The notes under the pieces were generated by a model that did no database searches, was not told the DNA's origin, and saw only the letters and a list, made by a program, of their open reading frames with translations. Positions 12,050 through 24,249 of a DNA stretch of 64,000 nucleotides are shown piece after piece. The stretch is from assembly GCA_017311315.1 (NCBI GenBank), contig CM029612.1, forward strand, positions 52,100,200 through 52,164,199. Direction: 5' to 3'. Origin of the DNA: Dendrocalamus latiflorus (lineage: Eukaryota; Streptophyta; Magnoliopsida; Poales; Poaceae). The position numbers and the translations under genes were made by a program. The first letter of the stretch is position 1; every line of letters starts with the position of its first letter.

Positions 12050-12595
12050 ACAGTAAATTCTACATGTAAATATGTACACTAAATTTTCTAAAATAATTTC
12101 GACATTAAATTTTGTACATCTAAATTTCTACACTAAATTTTCTATAATAATACATGAAAAATACTATACAAAATTTGTACACTAAATTTTCTACATCTAA
12201 ATTTGTACACTACATTTTGTATAATAATACATAAAAAATCTACATGTAAATTTTCTACAATAATACATAAAAATACTATACAAAATTTTGACACTAAATT
12301 TTCTATATCTAAATTTCTAAACTAAAATTTTCTAAACTAAATTTCCGAAACTAAATGTTTTAAACTAAATTTCTAAACTAAATTTTTCTAAACTAAATTT
12401 CTAAACTAAATTTCCGAAACTAAATTTCTAAACTAAATTTTCTATACAAAATTTCCGAAACTAAATTTTCTAAACTAAATTTTCTATACTAAATTTCCAA
12501 AACTAAATTTTCTAAACTAAATTTTCTAACTACATTTCTAAACTCAATTTTCTACATCTAAATTTTCTAAACTAAATTTCTAACAATAACAAAAA
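12050..12595. repeat. Degenerate AT-rich tandem repeat (ctaaactaaattt family)
   Basis: Dozens of variants of 'aaattttctaaactaaattt' with unit lengths of roughly 11-18 bp. It lies upstream of the recognisable PMD exons in TE1, so it probably sits in the PMD 5' region or first intron. Confidence 0.75.
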
Positions 12596-12889
12596 ATACC
12601 TGGAAATTGCGTTTTCCCTGTCCTCTTTTTCTCCCCTCCCTCTCCTCTTCTTCTCCTCTTCTCCCCTCCTCTTCTCCTCTCTTCTCTTCTCTCGCTCGGT
12701 CTCTCGCGGTGGCTCAGTGCCCGGCGGCGGCAGAGCACGCCGCGCTTTTAAACCCCCCTACAGTCGCCACACGGTTAGGCGACAGGATTTCAGTCGCCCA
12801 ACGATGAGGTGACTGGAATCCAATCACTCCACCGTTCGGCGACTGAATTTAATCGCCCAACGGTTGGCAGATTATCGAGCTGTCGCTGC

Positions 12890-13013
12890 TGGATTGGACG
12901 AAAGGCTCCAGTCGCCCAACCATGGAGCGACTGGAGCCTATTTTTGTAAAAAAATTTCCTGCAGATATATTTCTGTAATTTTGAATAAAAAAGGATTATC
13001 CGTACAAAAAATT
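12890..13013 (-). repeat. Right terminal inverted repeat of TE1
   Basis: Reverse complement of the left arm with scattered differences (for example gtacgg against gtatgg, ctgcagg against ctgcggg). It includes the same inner palindrome around 12909-12935. Confidence 0.85.
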
Positions 13014-14181
13014 TGGAGTCTGTAAGGATTGCTTCTAGCAACAAAGGGAAATGGGCCATTCGACCAGACGGCTCACACGTTGGACGTCCAGCCTATATCA
13101 ATTCCCTAATATTAGCTATTTCTGAACAACCATTGTTCGGTTCCAAAGTACTAATCGGTGGGTCAGATGGAATAAGGCTGCATGCAGAATCTCTGGATCT
13201 TTGACGTTCCCTTAGATGTGAAGCAAAACCTTTTGCTCTCTTTCCTGTCGCTTTGCATTGTTGTAGCCGTCATGTTACTTCACAGCTCTTCCTAAATTCG
13301 AGCTTAATCGTGAATCACATGAAATTAAAGAAAGGGTCGCTCCAGAGTAATAAACAACTCCTCAGAAGGATAGCAAGAGAATGGCTGACTTCTACCACGC
13401 AAAATAAGCAACGGCCAGCAAACAGGGCAAGTAAAACAAAAGGAGAAAATCATGAACTATGTATCACACGTCAAAAGACTTGGAAGTGCACTTCAGATGC
13501 CACCATGAAGATTGCAACTGCTACTCAAATAACCTTGCCTTGTAAGGCAATATGACCAATGCATTTTGTATTTACAAAGCATGCTGATTGAGAGCATTTT
13601 CCCGGCACATAAAGCAATTTTTACCCTACAACTTGCTAATCTGAACAATAGAGGCTCAAATTACATGCAGCTTCACACACAAATTGGAAAATAAATTTGC
13701 AAGAGCAACCGAGCAAAGTCAAATCTTGAGCACATGATTGCATTGACCATGACAAACCAAGCGAATCGACAATAATAGTACAAAAACACAACCTAACAAA
13801 GGAATTTAACAAAACAGACATGAATGCAACCCACAGCAAAACAACACAGGAAATCATATAAAAACCCAAACTAAAAGCATTGACCTCGAAAGCATTGCCC
13901 AGCCTCATCTCTCTCCCCCTCTGTTTTTTTAAAAAATTAGCCTCAAACATCCATTTTTATTAATCTAGTTCCCTCCCTGACCTTGATAGCTGCAACGCAG
14001 GTCCTACCAACTACCAAGCCACTCGAGCTCGGCATGACCAGCACCTCGGTATGTAATTTAATTAGTGTTTAATCAGTCATGATTAGCACTAATTAATTAA
14101 CATATCTCATGATTATCACTAATCAAGCGTGATTAATACTAATTAATTACTGTAGCACCAACCGACATCCTGCAAGTTAAG
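13014..14181. other. Spacer right of TE1, no gene recognised
   Basis: This sequence was joined to the broken EF-hand gene's upstream side before TE1 arrived. It is AT-rich, and short open frames on both strands match nothing I recognise. At 14060-14150 the phrase gattagcactaattaatta recurs about three times, a low-complexity or MITE-like patch. Confidence 0.45.
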
Positions 14182-14290
14182 GCCCTGTTTGGAATGCGGG
14201 AATTTTTCCCGATTCCTGCGGGAATTGAACTGTTTCCTGCAAAATTCCTGCAAAATTCCTGTGAAATTCCTCTGTTCCAAACAGGCCCTA
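14182..14290. mobile_element. Short MITE-like element
   Basis: Ends GGCCCTGTTTGGAA and TTCCAAACAGGCCC are inverted repeats, flanked by TAA on both sides (3-bp duplication, as in PIF/Harbinger Tourist-like MITEs). The inside is a run of aaattcctg motifs. It is only about 109 bp. A relative lies in the NUP1 gene at 36296-36393. Confidence 0.55.
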
Positions 14291-14292
14291 AA

Positions 14293-14515
14293 GGATTTAC
14301 AAAAACGAATGTCCGAAAACTAAATTTGAAGAAAAACTGCTATAGTGCTAGATGTGTCAGCAGTTCTCTTATATACAACTCTATCTCCTATTTCTCTATT
14401 TGCAGGGAGGAGGCTGGATTTACAAAAACAGATATCTGAAAGTCAAATTTAAAGAAAAAATTTTACTGTCAGCGGTTCTCTTGTATACAACTCCATCTCC
14501 TACTTCTCTCTCTCC
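14293..14515 (+). repeat. Tandem duplication of about 110 bp upstream of the RING gene
   Basis: 14293-14396 and 14412-14515 share ggatttacaaaaac, then aaattt(g/a)aagaaaaa, then cagcggttctctt(g/a)tatacaact, then ctcctayttctct, with point changes and a small indel. Each copy holds a TATA-like ttatatac/tgtatac. A short linker (agggaggaggct) separates them. Confidence 0.75.
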
Positions 14516-14741
14516 TCCTGGTCGGCTCTCTGCAACATGCAAAGCGTTGACGTCCCCCTCACAACCTCCCCTCCGGTCTGGATCCAAAATCCCTTCAAAC
14601 CCAAACAAAAACCGCGCCAAAGGATCAAAAACGAGAGCACGGATCACTATCCGCACCAACGCCAACACCGACTCCTTACCTCACCTCGCCATTCCGGCAT
14701 TCTCTTGAGGTTGATTACTTGACCCAAGAACCACGCCCCGG

Positions 14742-15281
14742 ATGAGCTCCGGCGGCTCACCGCCCGTCGAGCTCACCCCGGCCGACGGCAACTCCGTCGG
14801 CATGTTCAGCTCCGACCGCATCGGCGGCCTCGGCTACGGCGTCGGCGTCTCCATTGGCATCCTCCTTCTCATCACCACCATCACGCTCGCCTCCTACTTC
14901 TGCACCCGCGCGCCCGTCACGGCCGCCGACAGCGGGGGCGACAGTGGCGGCGGCGGCGGCGATGGGCAGGACGTCGAGCTGGGCATCGACGAGGCCACCC
15001 TCAAGGGGTACCCGGAGGTGATGTACGGCGAGGCCAGGAAGGAGGCCAAGGGGAAGAAGGGCACCACGTGCACGTGCTGCTCGATATGCCTGGATAACTA
15101 CGGCGACGGCGACGTGCTCCGGATGCTGCCGGAGTGCGGCCATCTGTTTCACCGGGAGTGCGTCGACCCATGGCTCCGGCAGCACCCGACCTGCCCTGTG
15201 TGCCGGACGTCGCCGGTGCCAAGCCCCATGCCGACGCCGCTCGCTGAGGTCACGCCGTTGGCAATGGCGAGGATGTCATGA
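14742..15281 (+). CDS. ATL-family RING-H2 E3 ubiquitin ligase (membrane-anchored)
   Basis: Intronless, 179 aa, as most ATL genes are. Domains in order: short polar N-terminus; one hydrophobic membrane segment at about 28-52 (VGVSIGILLLITTITLASYF); glycine/acidic linker; the GLD-like motif GIDEATLKGYP at 81-91; RING-H2 at 113-154 with C113, C116, C132, H134, H137, C140, C151 and C154, plus the conserved Trp (W144) between the sixth and seventh ligands. It should accept ubiquitin from an E2 and tag substrates near membranes. It is closest in layout to the short ATL67-like group; the subgroup is an inference. The start chosen is the first ATG in frame. Upstream lie a tandemly duplicated TATA-like segment and a MITE. 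No lesion is seen. Confidence 0.93.
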   Translation: MSSGGSPPVELTPADGNSVGMFSSDRIGGLGYGVGVSIGILLLITTITLASYFCTRAPVTAADSGGDSGGGGGDGQDVELGIDEATLKGYPEVMYGEARKEAKGKKGTTCTCCSICLDNYGDGDVLRMLPECGHLFHRECVDPWLRQHPTCPVCRTSPVPSPMPTPLAEVTPLAMARMS

Positions 15282-16029
15282 CCATAGGCACGGAGGTTCT
15301 TGTTTGGTTTTCCTTCTGAATTTTCTTGTTTTTTATTTTCTTTTTCTTATTGCTATACCACCAAAATGTGAGGTTGGAATCTGCGTATTCTTTGGAAATG
15401 GAATGGATGAAAATGTTCAGGATAGTATTAGGAGTTAGATTTTTTTTTCTTTCGTTGGTTTTGGGTGTAAATTTGGTTTCAGATTAGTTCTCTTTCTGAT
15501 GAAAAAGAAAGTTAAGAGTTAGGATTCTGTATGAACACAAATGGACAAATGGTTGATGAATTCATCACTCTCAGTTGCTTCAATATTATTGACTTTCGGA
15601 GTCAAGTAAAAATGAACAATAATTAGACTAGATAGTTCAGACTCCTGCAAGTTGATCAATTTTCAAGTTCTAATCACATACCAAATGAAGATATAATATA
15701 GACAACCAATGGTCCCTAGATGACCCAAGCAGGATACATACAGCCCCCTTTCCCCCCAGGTTTGCTGGGTCAATTATGCAAAATTATATCCATTGTTTTG
15801 TGCTTTGAAGTAACGGATACCAATAAGGATGCATGCTCTACAAGAGAAGAGAGCAAAAAAGACAACCCTTTGATTTCAAGGAATGCAAGTTCTATTTTGA
15901 TCTACACAAAACAGTGACTATCCAAATCATCCGTTTCTCTATCACGCGAATGAACGGTGCTTTTTTACAATAACTGGCAATAGGACAAGAAAATATTCGA
16001 GGCAAATTCCCTATTCATTTCACATCCTT
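15282..16029. other. 3' region of the RING gene and spacer
   Basis: T-rich sequence probably containing the 3' UTR (to about 15500), then spacer. Nothing further is recognised. Confidence 0.5.
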
Positions 16030-16550
16030 GCACAGTCCTGCCGCAGTAAATGGTTTCACCCTCGAGACAAAATTCCTTAAGACTTTATACCTTTGCTTGC
16101 AAGTACTGAAGTATTTGAAGGTAGAAGTCAGTGAATCATTTCAAACTTTTGTACACTGTTTTGCTATGATCAGGAGACTTGGGAGCTCTTTTTTAATCAT
16201 AGGTATTGCCAAGATCTGCAACCACCATTCTATGCATCGAACAGATAAATTCAGACTCCTGCACCCATTGCACAAGTTCAGCTTGACCAGCAGATGATTG
16301 ACCAGTCACAAGCTCCAGAATCAACATGCCATATCGAAACACCGAGTTCCTTCTCCTTTGCTGAACTTGTTCTGCAGTAAATGCAAGTAAGGCTGGAAGG
16401 ACTAAGCACAAGTCAAATTTTAGATGATAGGGAAGGTAGTTTGGCTACTCTGTGGTATGTGAGACACTGAGACCATCAAAAGACACAGCATTGGATTCAC
16501 TTGTTCCCTTGAGGTCATAGCCTATAATTCCAACATTTGATAACTGAAAA
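16030..16550 (-). pseudogene. Receptor-like kinase C-terminal remnant
   Basis: On the minus strand, fragments appear in kinase order: LSNVGIIGYDLKGTS (activation-loop-like, about 16510-16550), then FRYGMLILELVTGQSS and ELVQWVQESEFICSMHRMV (kinase subdomains IX-X, 16205-16340), then ELPSLLIIAKQCTKV, a stop, and a tail resembling the ending ...ISxVxRYLQ of receptor kinases (16030-16195). Frames change and stops intervene; the N-lobe, HRD and VxDFG parts are absent. It is a dead fragment of an LRR-RLK-like gene. The parent gene is not identified. Confidence 0.6.
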
Positions 16551-16703
16551 GAACAAAGAATCAGTTGATTTCATGTCCTTTAGAGAGCAAATTTGTCACT
16601 AAGAGCTTGACTTTGCAACATAATTGGCATCCATCCATTATGTTACTCGAGTCGACAGACACATGAAACACAGGAAGAACACAGAAGTCATAGAGGTAGT
16701 CCT

Positions 16704-19700
16704 TGTGACGCCCCACGCATTATTATCCATCCGGATAACCACATGCTCCGGCAATTATGTTGCGCATCGGGTTACTATTTGCCTGATCAGTAGAATACTG
16801 CTCCGGCAAATGGTAAACCTTTACCAAAGTTGCGCATCGAACAATAACATAGATACTGTAGATTTTATTACAGCAATGACCACATGGCCTACAGGTCTGG
16901 TATTACAAAAGTACCACTTAATAACAAAAGCAAGACTAATACCCCAGGGCTCCTCTGCCCACTCCTCTGGAACTCCTACTCGTCCCAGCCGAAGTATACG
17001 GGGTCCACCTCGCCTGGATCCTCGTAATCTCCCTCCTCTTCTCCTGTCGACTCGGCGTAACCTGTTTCCCCTTCATCCTGCTCGTAAGACTCCTCGAGCG
17101 GATTGGGGTCTAACAAAGGAGGTTAATAGCAAGGGTGAGTACCACAGTACTCAGCAAGCATAATAGCAATGAATGCACTGATATGTCTCATGTCCTTAGT
17201 CCAAGTTTTAGCTTCTAAATTCTGAAATTAATCTTACAAAATATCCATTCTTTCATTTTTAATTCTCAAATGCTTTCTATTTTTCACCCAGTAAGGTACG
17301 ATCCCGAGTGATCACCGTAGTCCACATTCCAGTGAATTGGCATGAATTCATGATTTTATTAGCACTGCGCAGGCTTGTACCACTGTACCCAAAGCTGCTC
17401 TGAACCTTCTTAGCTCGGTTCTTCCACACTGCCTTAGGTATGGAATTCAGTCCAGCGTACAGAACCTTTCTCCGATTACGTTATTCCATCCACCAGCCCA
17501 TATATTATCCATCGGTGTACCAAGTCGCTCACTTGAGCTCCACCGACTTTCAATAGTGTTTGGTTGGACCGGCTCCCGGCCCAACACTCCACCTAACGCA
17601 TATAGCGTCTGGGACTTACTCACTTCCAGACTTGCGTTACTGGTCCTGAGCTTCATCCATCTCTTATTCACACATAAATACTTACCCTTTGTGGTGGACT
17701 GGTTAACGTAACGGGATACTAATTTCTGCCCGTCCAAAACGGGAAATTGGTTGGCACGATAAGTACGGTTCCCTATCCGAGTGAAAACGGGGTAAGTCCT
17801 TACATCATAGCCCTATGTAAAGAGGTCCGCCTGGCCTCTCTGCATCCTTTCCCTGAACCTCTTTACCCACCAAATACATCTCTGCTTGTGGGCCTGCTGC
17901 TCTTCTCAGCAGTACCACAACTGAACATCTCTTTTCTTACTTTCTCTCTTTCTTTTTCTCCTCTTTTCTTTTCTCATCTTACTCATCATAACATCTTCAT
18001 TCTCGGATTTCTTTTTAAAACAAGGGTTTTCATGCATTTAAATAGAATTCTTACTCTTGTTGGAAATACACATATTTTTAACATAACTACGTGCATGATC
18101 GAAGAATGTGCTTGCCTGAGTCGTAGTGTAAACCAGAACTGATGAAAACCGAGTTTGCTTCCTCGAGTGACGCTCGCTCAGCTTCTGCAATTTTAATCGC
18201 TAAATTTTCGACTACAATACTTACAATTACTAATTTTATAAAGGAAGTAATTACTAAATAAATAACCGCCCCTCTTAAGTTACTTCTACCTGGGATATTT
18301 CACTACCTAAGGTTACAAGATTCTTTACCAAATTTATTTTACCCCAGTTCACAGCAAGGAGTTATTTTTAGAAAAGGTATTATTTGCGAAAAGTATACAT
18401 TTCAGCTCTGCGATTTAACTTCACTGGGTCGGCAAGGATTTTGGACTGCACGGCTTTGCGCACGCACGCACAGCCCACTGGCCCCCTCGGCCTTGCACAC
18501 GCGCGCGGGCTCGGCCTTAAACCGACGGCAGCAGTGGCGATTCCCCTCCCCCTCTCTTTATCCGCCGCCGCCCCTCACACTCCTTCGCCTGCACTGACGC
18601 CTCTCCCTGCTCCTTCTCTCCACGCCTCCTCACCGCGCCTCCTCCTCTTCACTGCACCGCCTCTCGCTCCCGTGCCGCTTCCTCGCCGCGTCGCCTCGCT
18701 GCACCTCCTCGTCGCCGCCTCTTCATCGCGGCTCTTCTCACCGCTCTGCCTCCTCTCTCCGCACCGCCTCCTCTCTCTCTCCCCCGCCATGGTGCCCTAT
18801 TCCTCGGCTCCCCTCTTCCTCGATCCGGTGGTGGTGACGCGGCTCCGGCTTGGATCTGGATAGATCGGGTCCGGACCAGAGGTTTGGTTGAGGATCTATT
18901 TCTACGGGTTCTTCCTCCGGCGGATTTGGGGCTAGACACACCGATTTGAAGTGGGTGTGCCATGGCCGGCTCTCATGGGGATTGGCCGCCTCGGCTTCCG
19001 GCTAGGGGGTCGGATGGTGGCACACAACATCGGGACAAACATGGTGCTGGCTTTCCTTTCTTGATTATTTTGCATACACTTTAATACTCGTTTTAGTTTT
19101 CCATATTTGCTCTATTCTACCGAAATCGGTGACCGAGCCTATGGTTTCGGGTGGCGGTACTAGAGGTTGAGGAAGATGCTATACTTGGCTGTCCTCACTC
19201 TAGAGCGTACTCGGCTCTGGGATTGGCTGCCGGGTATTCGAGGGACATGGTGACTGGGGGCTCTTTTCCTATTTGATTAATGCGGCTGAAATCCCAGAGA
19301 GGAAGAAGAAACGAGATAGGGAAATGGGGACCTACTTGTGCGGTTGGTCGGGCCAGATAGGGAAAGTTGGGTCGATGGGGACGACGGTGGCTTGCACGTT
19401 GTCGTTGTCGGGGATGAAGATGCAGCTGGCCTCTTTTTGCCGATGTGGAAGTCCTTGCCTCGTAGTGGTCCCGTTGACGTGCTTCTTGCTCCCTTGTCCT
19501 TGTTGGTCCCGGCTTGTCCTCTTTGCCGATGCCTTCTCTTCTTCAGCTCCTTCTGCTTCTCACAACCGTGGCTCTAATCCACCTTCTGGCCTCTGGCCGA
19601 AGGTGCTACGCCATTGGTCAGGTTGGGGGAAGGAACTTTGGGGGGCTCTCGGCTGTGGACAGTCTGGGTGTTGGCTGTGCTTATCCTTGCGGTGGCTTGT

Positions 19701-20591
19701 GAATGCAGAGTATTGGGACTGGTTTGAGAGTGCTGGGCAGATATTTCTTGGCTCTCCCTCTCGGTTGCTGGCTTTTGCTGGCTGCAGCTGGCTGTCCTTG
19801 TGCTTATCTCCTTCTGAGTCTTTTGCTCCTGTACCGAAGAACCTTCGGTCTGAAGCATGTGCTGGGCACTATTGCTCTGGAATGGGCTGGGCTGAAAAAT
19901 ATATGTGGGCTTATGGGCTGGAAATGCAAAGATTGCATTTGTGGGCTTTTTGTAGGCTGAATGCTTATATACTGGGCTTTGGGCTGAAGTGAGTGGGCTG
20001 AAATGAATGAATTGCACATGTGGGCTTGTGTGGCTAAGATTTCATATGTTGGGCTGAAATAATCGGGCTGAAAAATGCATGAGGGCTTTGGGCTAAGGTA
20101 AGGATTGTGGGCTTTTGTTTTCTAAAGTTTTGTCAAATGATGAAGCCCACTGAGACGAGAGGTGCCGACCGGCCCGGGACGGTTTGGGGAGTCTCTAAGA
20201 CGTTCTCGAATTGGCCCTAGCAGCCCAGGGGCACTAACGGCAACTTTACTTATTTTCTTTATTCTCCCTTGGATTGTTAATTATCTAATTCTCTAATTAC
20301 CTAAGAAATAAGTTTGGTTTTGGTACTAACATCAATTCTAATTGCAGCGCGAAGAACGAAGAAATGCACATTTGCCCCTACGCCGAAGACCTCGACGCTG
20401 GAGTTTTATTTCTAATTTTGTAAAATATGCTTGTAATGAAAATAATGTAATTTTGCCATTGTAAATGCAATGCCACACATGTAATTCAGTTTGTAGTATT
20501 AATTGTAATAATGTTTGATGAAATGCAGTAATTAATTTAATTACCCGCTAATTACTTACTTAGCTAGGGTATTAGATTTAGGGTTCTTTCA
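16704..20591 (-). mobile_element. 3.9-kb TG..CA element with 5-bp target duplication
   Basis: Starts TGTGACGCCCC, ends GGGTTCTTTCA, and is flanked by exact gtcct copies (16699-16703 and 20592-20596). It has no transposon protein genes. The minus strand runs TGAAAGAACCC to GGGGCGTCACA, matching the orientation pattern of its relatives. It contains a C/T-rich, promoter-like block at 18530-18800. Best read as a solo LTR or non-autonomous copy of a long-LTR gypsy family; the family name is uncertain. Open frames inside (for example 19273-19992) match nothing I know and are probably chance. Confidence 0.75.
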
Positions 20592-20596
20592 GTCCT

Positions 20597-21129
20597 GTAT
20601 CAGGATTCACGCATCAGGAATATTGTTTGAAATAGTACAACGCGGAAAAGCCAAATTGGTTACCAAATATGATTAAACTAGCAACATAAGCGTGGCGCGA
20701 TGCCGCGCTAGCTACCGTGTAGACCGAAGTAAAAGAGACGGCAATTCGCGAGGAAGTTTTCCTAAAAAAAATCGAGAACAAGTGCGTAATTTTGAGAAAA
20801 TTGAAGGCCTTTTTGTTAAAAACCAAGGACCTGCAAGGACCTATACGTAACTAAACAAGACCCATATGTAATTTTAGAAAACTGCAGGGTGCTATCCTAT
20901 AAACGATACGCAATTTCGGTGAAGTGAAGGTGGGTTTTCGGAAAAAACCTGATAGGGATCTTTTTTGCGAGAACCGAGGACCTTTACGTGATTTCGAAAA
21001 ACATAGGGACTTTTTTTGCAAAAAAGCTGACGTGGCACGCCCCAGCGGCCAGGAAGTCCCCCGTCTTTAATATACTGATGATGTAGACGACTTTCTGCTC
21101 TGCCAGTTTTTAAGAGTATGTATCTTTTA
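20597..21129. other. Spacer with repetitive-looking sequence, no gene
   Basis: Phrases such as 'ggacctgcaaggaccta' and 'aggacctttacgtgatttcgaaaaac' recur loosely, and the right part has tgacgtggcacgcc. It looks like decayed repeat DNA, but I cannot set ends. Confidence 0.4.
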
Positions 21130-23360
21130 TGTTTTATGGCCTATGATCCAACAAAGCACTATAGCAGCGGATGAACAACATCGTGGGTATTGTAGCATGT
21201 AAACAGTGTCGCAAGGCACTGTAGCGGTAGGAAGGGTTAGATGCATATCTTCGTATTATGAATAATTAGATACATATTATCATATTAGGAATAAATATAT
21301 GCATATCTTTTTATTAGAAATAAATATCTTAATATTTAGATAGTATGGATATGATATTATCTTTAGTTGATTAATTGCATTAGATTGTGCTAGTTTTTAT
21401 ATTATTAGAGGCTAACCTTATCTATACAAAGAGAGGAGATGCACCATTCATGATCAAACAAGTCTTTAATATCTTTTTTTTTCTAAAGTCAAACATCAGA
21501 GCCTCTCTACTATATCAGGGAAGAACCCTGCCGGTGGCTAGATGAGGGTGAGCGCCCCACCCTTTGTCCTCAAACTCGTACCCAACCACCGACCACAATA
21601 TTTGGTATTAGAGCCAACTATTGCTCCGCCATTAATGGCAAGTAGTGGGGGTTTCGATCCCATGAAGGCCTGAGCTTCATGATTCCACTATCTAGGGCTT
21701 CCAACCTTTGATGATAAGGAACACCTGTAATCTTGGTTAAATTGCTTTGAGCAATTCTTCAAGGAGTAGCGAACAATGGAGGAAGAGGAGTGGTTGATAT
21801 CACACCACCTGATAGGGAAAGGTGCCTTGTGGTACCAACAGCTGGAGTGTGCGCTCGAGTACATACATGATACATGGCCAAGTTGTGTTAAATATGTCAA
21901 CCTCATCTTCACCACCACCATTGCGCCATCTCCACCCACACGTCAAGCCTCCACTGAGCCAACTACCATGGTTTCTGATACCGAGTTATCCTCCGTCGAG
22001 ATCTATGCCAACTTGATGGCCTTGATGAAAGAGTTCATAGCTAAGATGGAGGAACAGACATAGCATGTTGCTGCAGTTTTTGAGTTGCCATCACTGCCGG
22101 TTGCAACTATGTCCAAGATGGAGGCGAAGCAAGAGGCGACGCCTACTACTGCAATGACAATGCTGCCATCACCATCCTCATCGGTGTTGGTCCTGCTACC
22201 ACCTTTACCAACGATAACTTCTCTCCAGGCTTCATTGTCCTTGATCGCACCATTGGTATCATCGCCAAAGAAGAAGACTACCACCGTTTCGCCATCACCC
22301 TCTAGCGCATTTGGTATCAGAGCCAATCATTGCCCCTTCCACCATGTCTGGTAGTGAGGGTTTCGATTTTATGACAATCAACGATATGCTAGGTCACATT
22401 ATTGAGATGCTTGAAAAGATGCTTCGGTGGAGGAGGAGAGAAGATACGTCAAGATGGTGGAGCAGAAGGAGGTGACGTCTACCATCACCACTTCCATCAC
22501 CTCCAAAACCAACACTGCCACCATCACCACCAACGCTTCAGTGGGCAACGCCATCCTTGGCTGTACCATCGGTGCATTCACCGAGGAAGAAGTTTGTCGC
22601 CGTCCAACGACCACTTTATGCGGCCACTCAACACTGTGCCTCCGCAAGTGTAGAGCACAATGATTGCCATTGGGGGGGTCAGTGATGTCATCGCATCTCT
22701 CCCACAATTATTGCATCTCAGCACAAGAAGGATACTGCTGTTGCCCTGTATCGGTTGCCCTCGTCACTAGTGCCTGTTACGAAGGACTTCAATCATGAGC
22801 ATCACCTAACAGCTAGAAGACGAGTTGTCTTGCTGCGAGTGGTATAATGTTATGGCCTATGGCCCAGCAAGGCACTGTAGCAGGTGGATGAACAATACCG
22901 TTGGTACTGTAGCAGTTGTATTAGAAAGGGTTGGATGCATATCTTTGTATTAGGAATAATTAGATGCATATCTTCATATTAGGAATAGATGAAATACATA
23001 TCTTTATATTAAGAGCAGATATCTTAATATTAAGATAGTATAGATATGATATTATCTTTAATTAATTAGTTGCATTAAATTATATTATTTTTCATATTGT
23101 TAGGGGCTAATCTCATAATCAAGCAATGAACAATCAAACAAATATCTAGTCTCCTTTTTCTTGTAAAATCAAGCCTCAGAAGCTCTCTACCACGTCAGGG
23201 AAGAGCCCTGCCGGTGGCTAAATGAAGTCGTTTCCTCTTCTTCTAAAGTCAAGTCTCAAAGTCTCTTTACCATATTAGTGAAGAGCCTTACTGGTGGATA
23301 GATAAGGGCGAACACTCTACTCTCGGTCCTTGAACCCGTACCCAACCACCAACCACTACA
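21130..23360 (+). mobile_element. Decayed LTR retrotransposon without pol
   Basis: Two direct repeats, 21130-21600 and 22848-23360, both start TGTT..ATGGCCTATG, share the 'gatgcatatctt' blocks and 'agccctgccggtggcta', and end ccaaccaccaacca. Immediately after LTR1 is TTGGTATTAGAGCC (21602), close to the initiator-Met tRNA primer site. The internal 1.2 kb holds a gag remnant (next entry) and a second primer-site-like copy at 22312, so the interior is itself partly duplicated. No RT or integrase is seen. The flanks (tttta/ttatt) do not match well. Confidence 0.75.
21700..22063 (+). pseudogene. Gag-like remnant in the decayed retrotransposon
   Basis: Reads PTFDDKEHL, a stop, then SWLNCFEQFFKE, a stop, then EEEEWLISHHLIGKGALWYQ followed by QLE. 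The W..YHL.G.A..WY..LE pattern is that of plant retrotransposon gag. At least two stops interrupt it, and the zinc knuckle and all of pol are missing. Confidence 0.6.
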
Positions 23361-24236
23361 TTATTGTAGATAGTACTATTAGCTGTCCAGCTGCAACATC
23401 CATGTCAACCTCGACCTTGTCCTCCAGTCCAAAGGACAAGAACAAAATTCTGAAGATTTGGTCTGGAATATGCATACCATGAAGACATTCCTTTAAGCTT
23501 TTGTGCCTCCATGTGATCAAACACCAGAAACTCGAAACGATCACAATAAAATTCTACTAAACTCAAAACGACAAATATTATGGAAAAAAATATAGAAAGA
23601 AAAAAAATAAAGAATCAGATCATGGACCTATTCTTTCTTCAGTAAATCCCTGAAGCCTGACGCTGTGACATTGATTCAGGTGGTCTAGCACCCGCCAGCC
23701 CGGCAAGGCTATTGGTAAAGTGGGCTATAGGATGATGTTCCATTAGAGCCAGATTCAAGAATCATTTATGCTGAATCCGTTAGTCGCCCATGCCATCTCC
23801 CTCGGTGTGAAATGACTGAATTCCCACATAAACGGCGAAGAACATGAAGACCAGAAATCTGACAATGCTCATCTAGCCGCTTTCCTGACGTGTGGCTTTC
23901 AAGTAGAGCATGGTTGACAGATGATCTAGCATTATGCCATGTAATATTCTAGTCTAGGTCCATGTGAGTTCAGAACTCGGAATCTAATTCAGCTTCAGAT
24001 TGGGAAACAGAGCAACTCCAAGAGTTCCCAGATGGCCAAAATATGTAGACACTGTTTTTTTTATGCTGTGGCTGATAATTTTTTGCTGTGTATTTTGAGA
24101 CAGCGCCGAACGACGAAGACACTGATATGGATGACACATATATCGATAGATTCAAAAAATCGTTAGAAAAGCAAACCCACTCTAAAAGCCCAAACAAAAC
24201 ATGGCCGTAGGCTTTTGAGTTCAACTGAAGACCTCC
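23361..24236. other. Spacer left of the LINE, no gene recognised
   Basis: A short minus-strand frame at 23356-23544 contains FGLEDKVEVDMDVAAGQ but matches nothing I can name. The remainder is non-coding and was contiguous with the ML-gene upstream region before the LINE inserted. Confidence 0.4.
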
Positions 24237-24249
24237 AACACGGCCCAGC

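Larger units (their letters stand above)
4324..13013. mobile_element. TE1: TIR DNA transposon carrying a plant-mobile-domain gene
   Basis: Inverted ends of about 124 bp (4324-4447 and 12890-13013) match base for base over most of their length, starting AATTTTTTGTA(T/C)GGATAATCC. Flanks GACTCTGTAG (left) and GAGTCTGTAA (right, one or two bases outside the TIR) agree at 8 of 10 positions and may be an old 9-10-bp target duplication, as Mutator-like elements make. Just inside the TIRs lie repeated palindromes of the type AGTCGCCC..GGGCGACT. The cargo is a PMD gene on the minus strand; no transposase is visible. A 5.4-kb TG..CA element (5449-10848) is nested inside, so the original element was about 3.3 kb. 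The superfamily is inferred. Confidence 0.78.

Noticed and set aside
13636..13950. 104-codon minus-strand open frame with a hydrophobic stretch
   Set aside because: No recognised family, AT-rich spacer, no supporting start or splice context.
19273..19992. 239-codon open frame in the 3.9-kb element
   Set aside because: No recognisable domain; sits in repetitive 'gggctg' sequence and has no supporting splice or homology signal.
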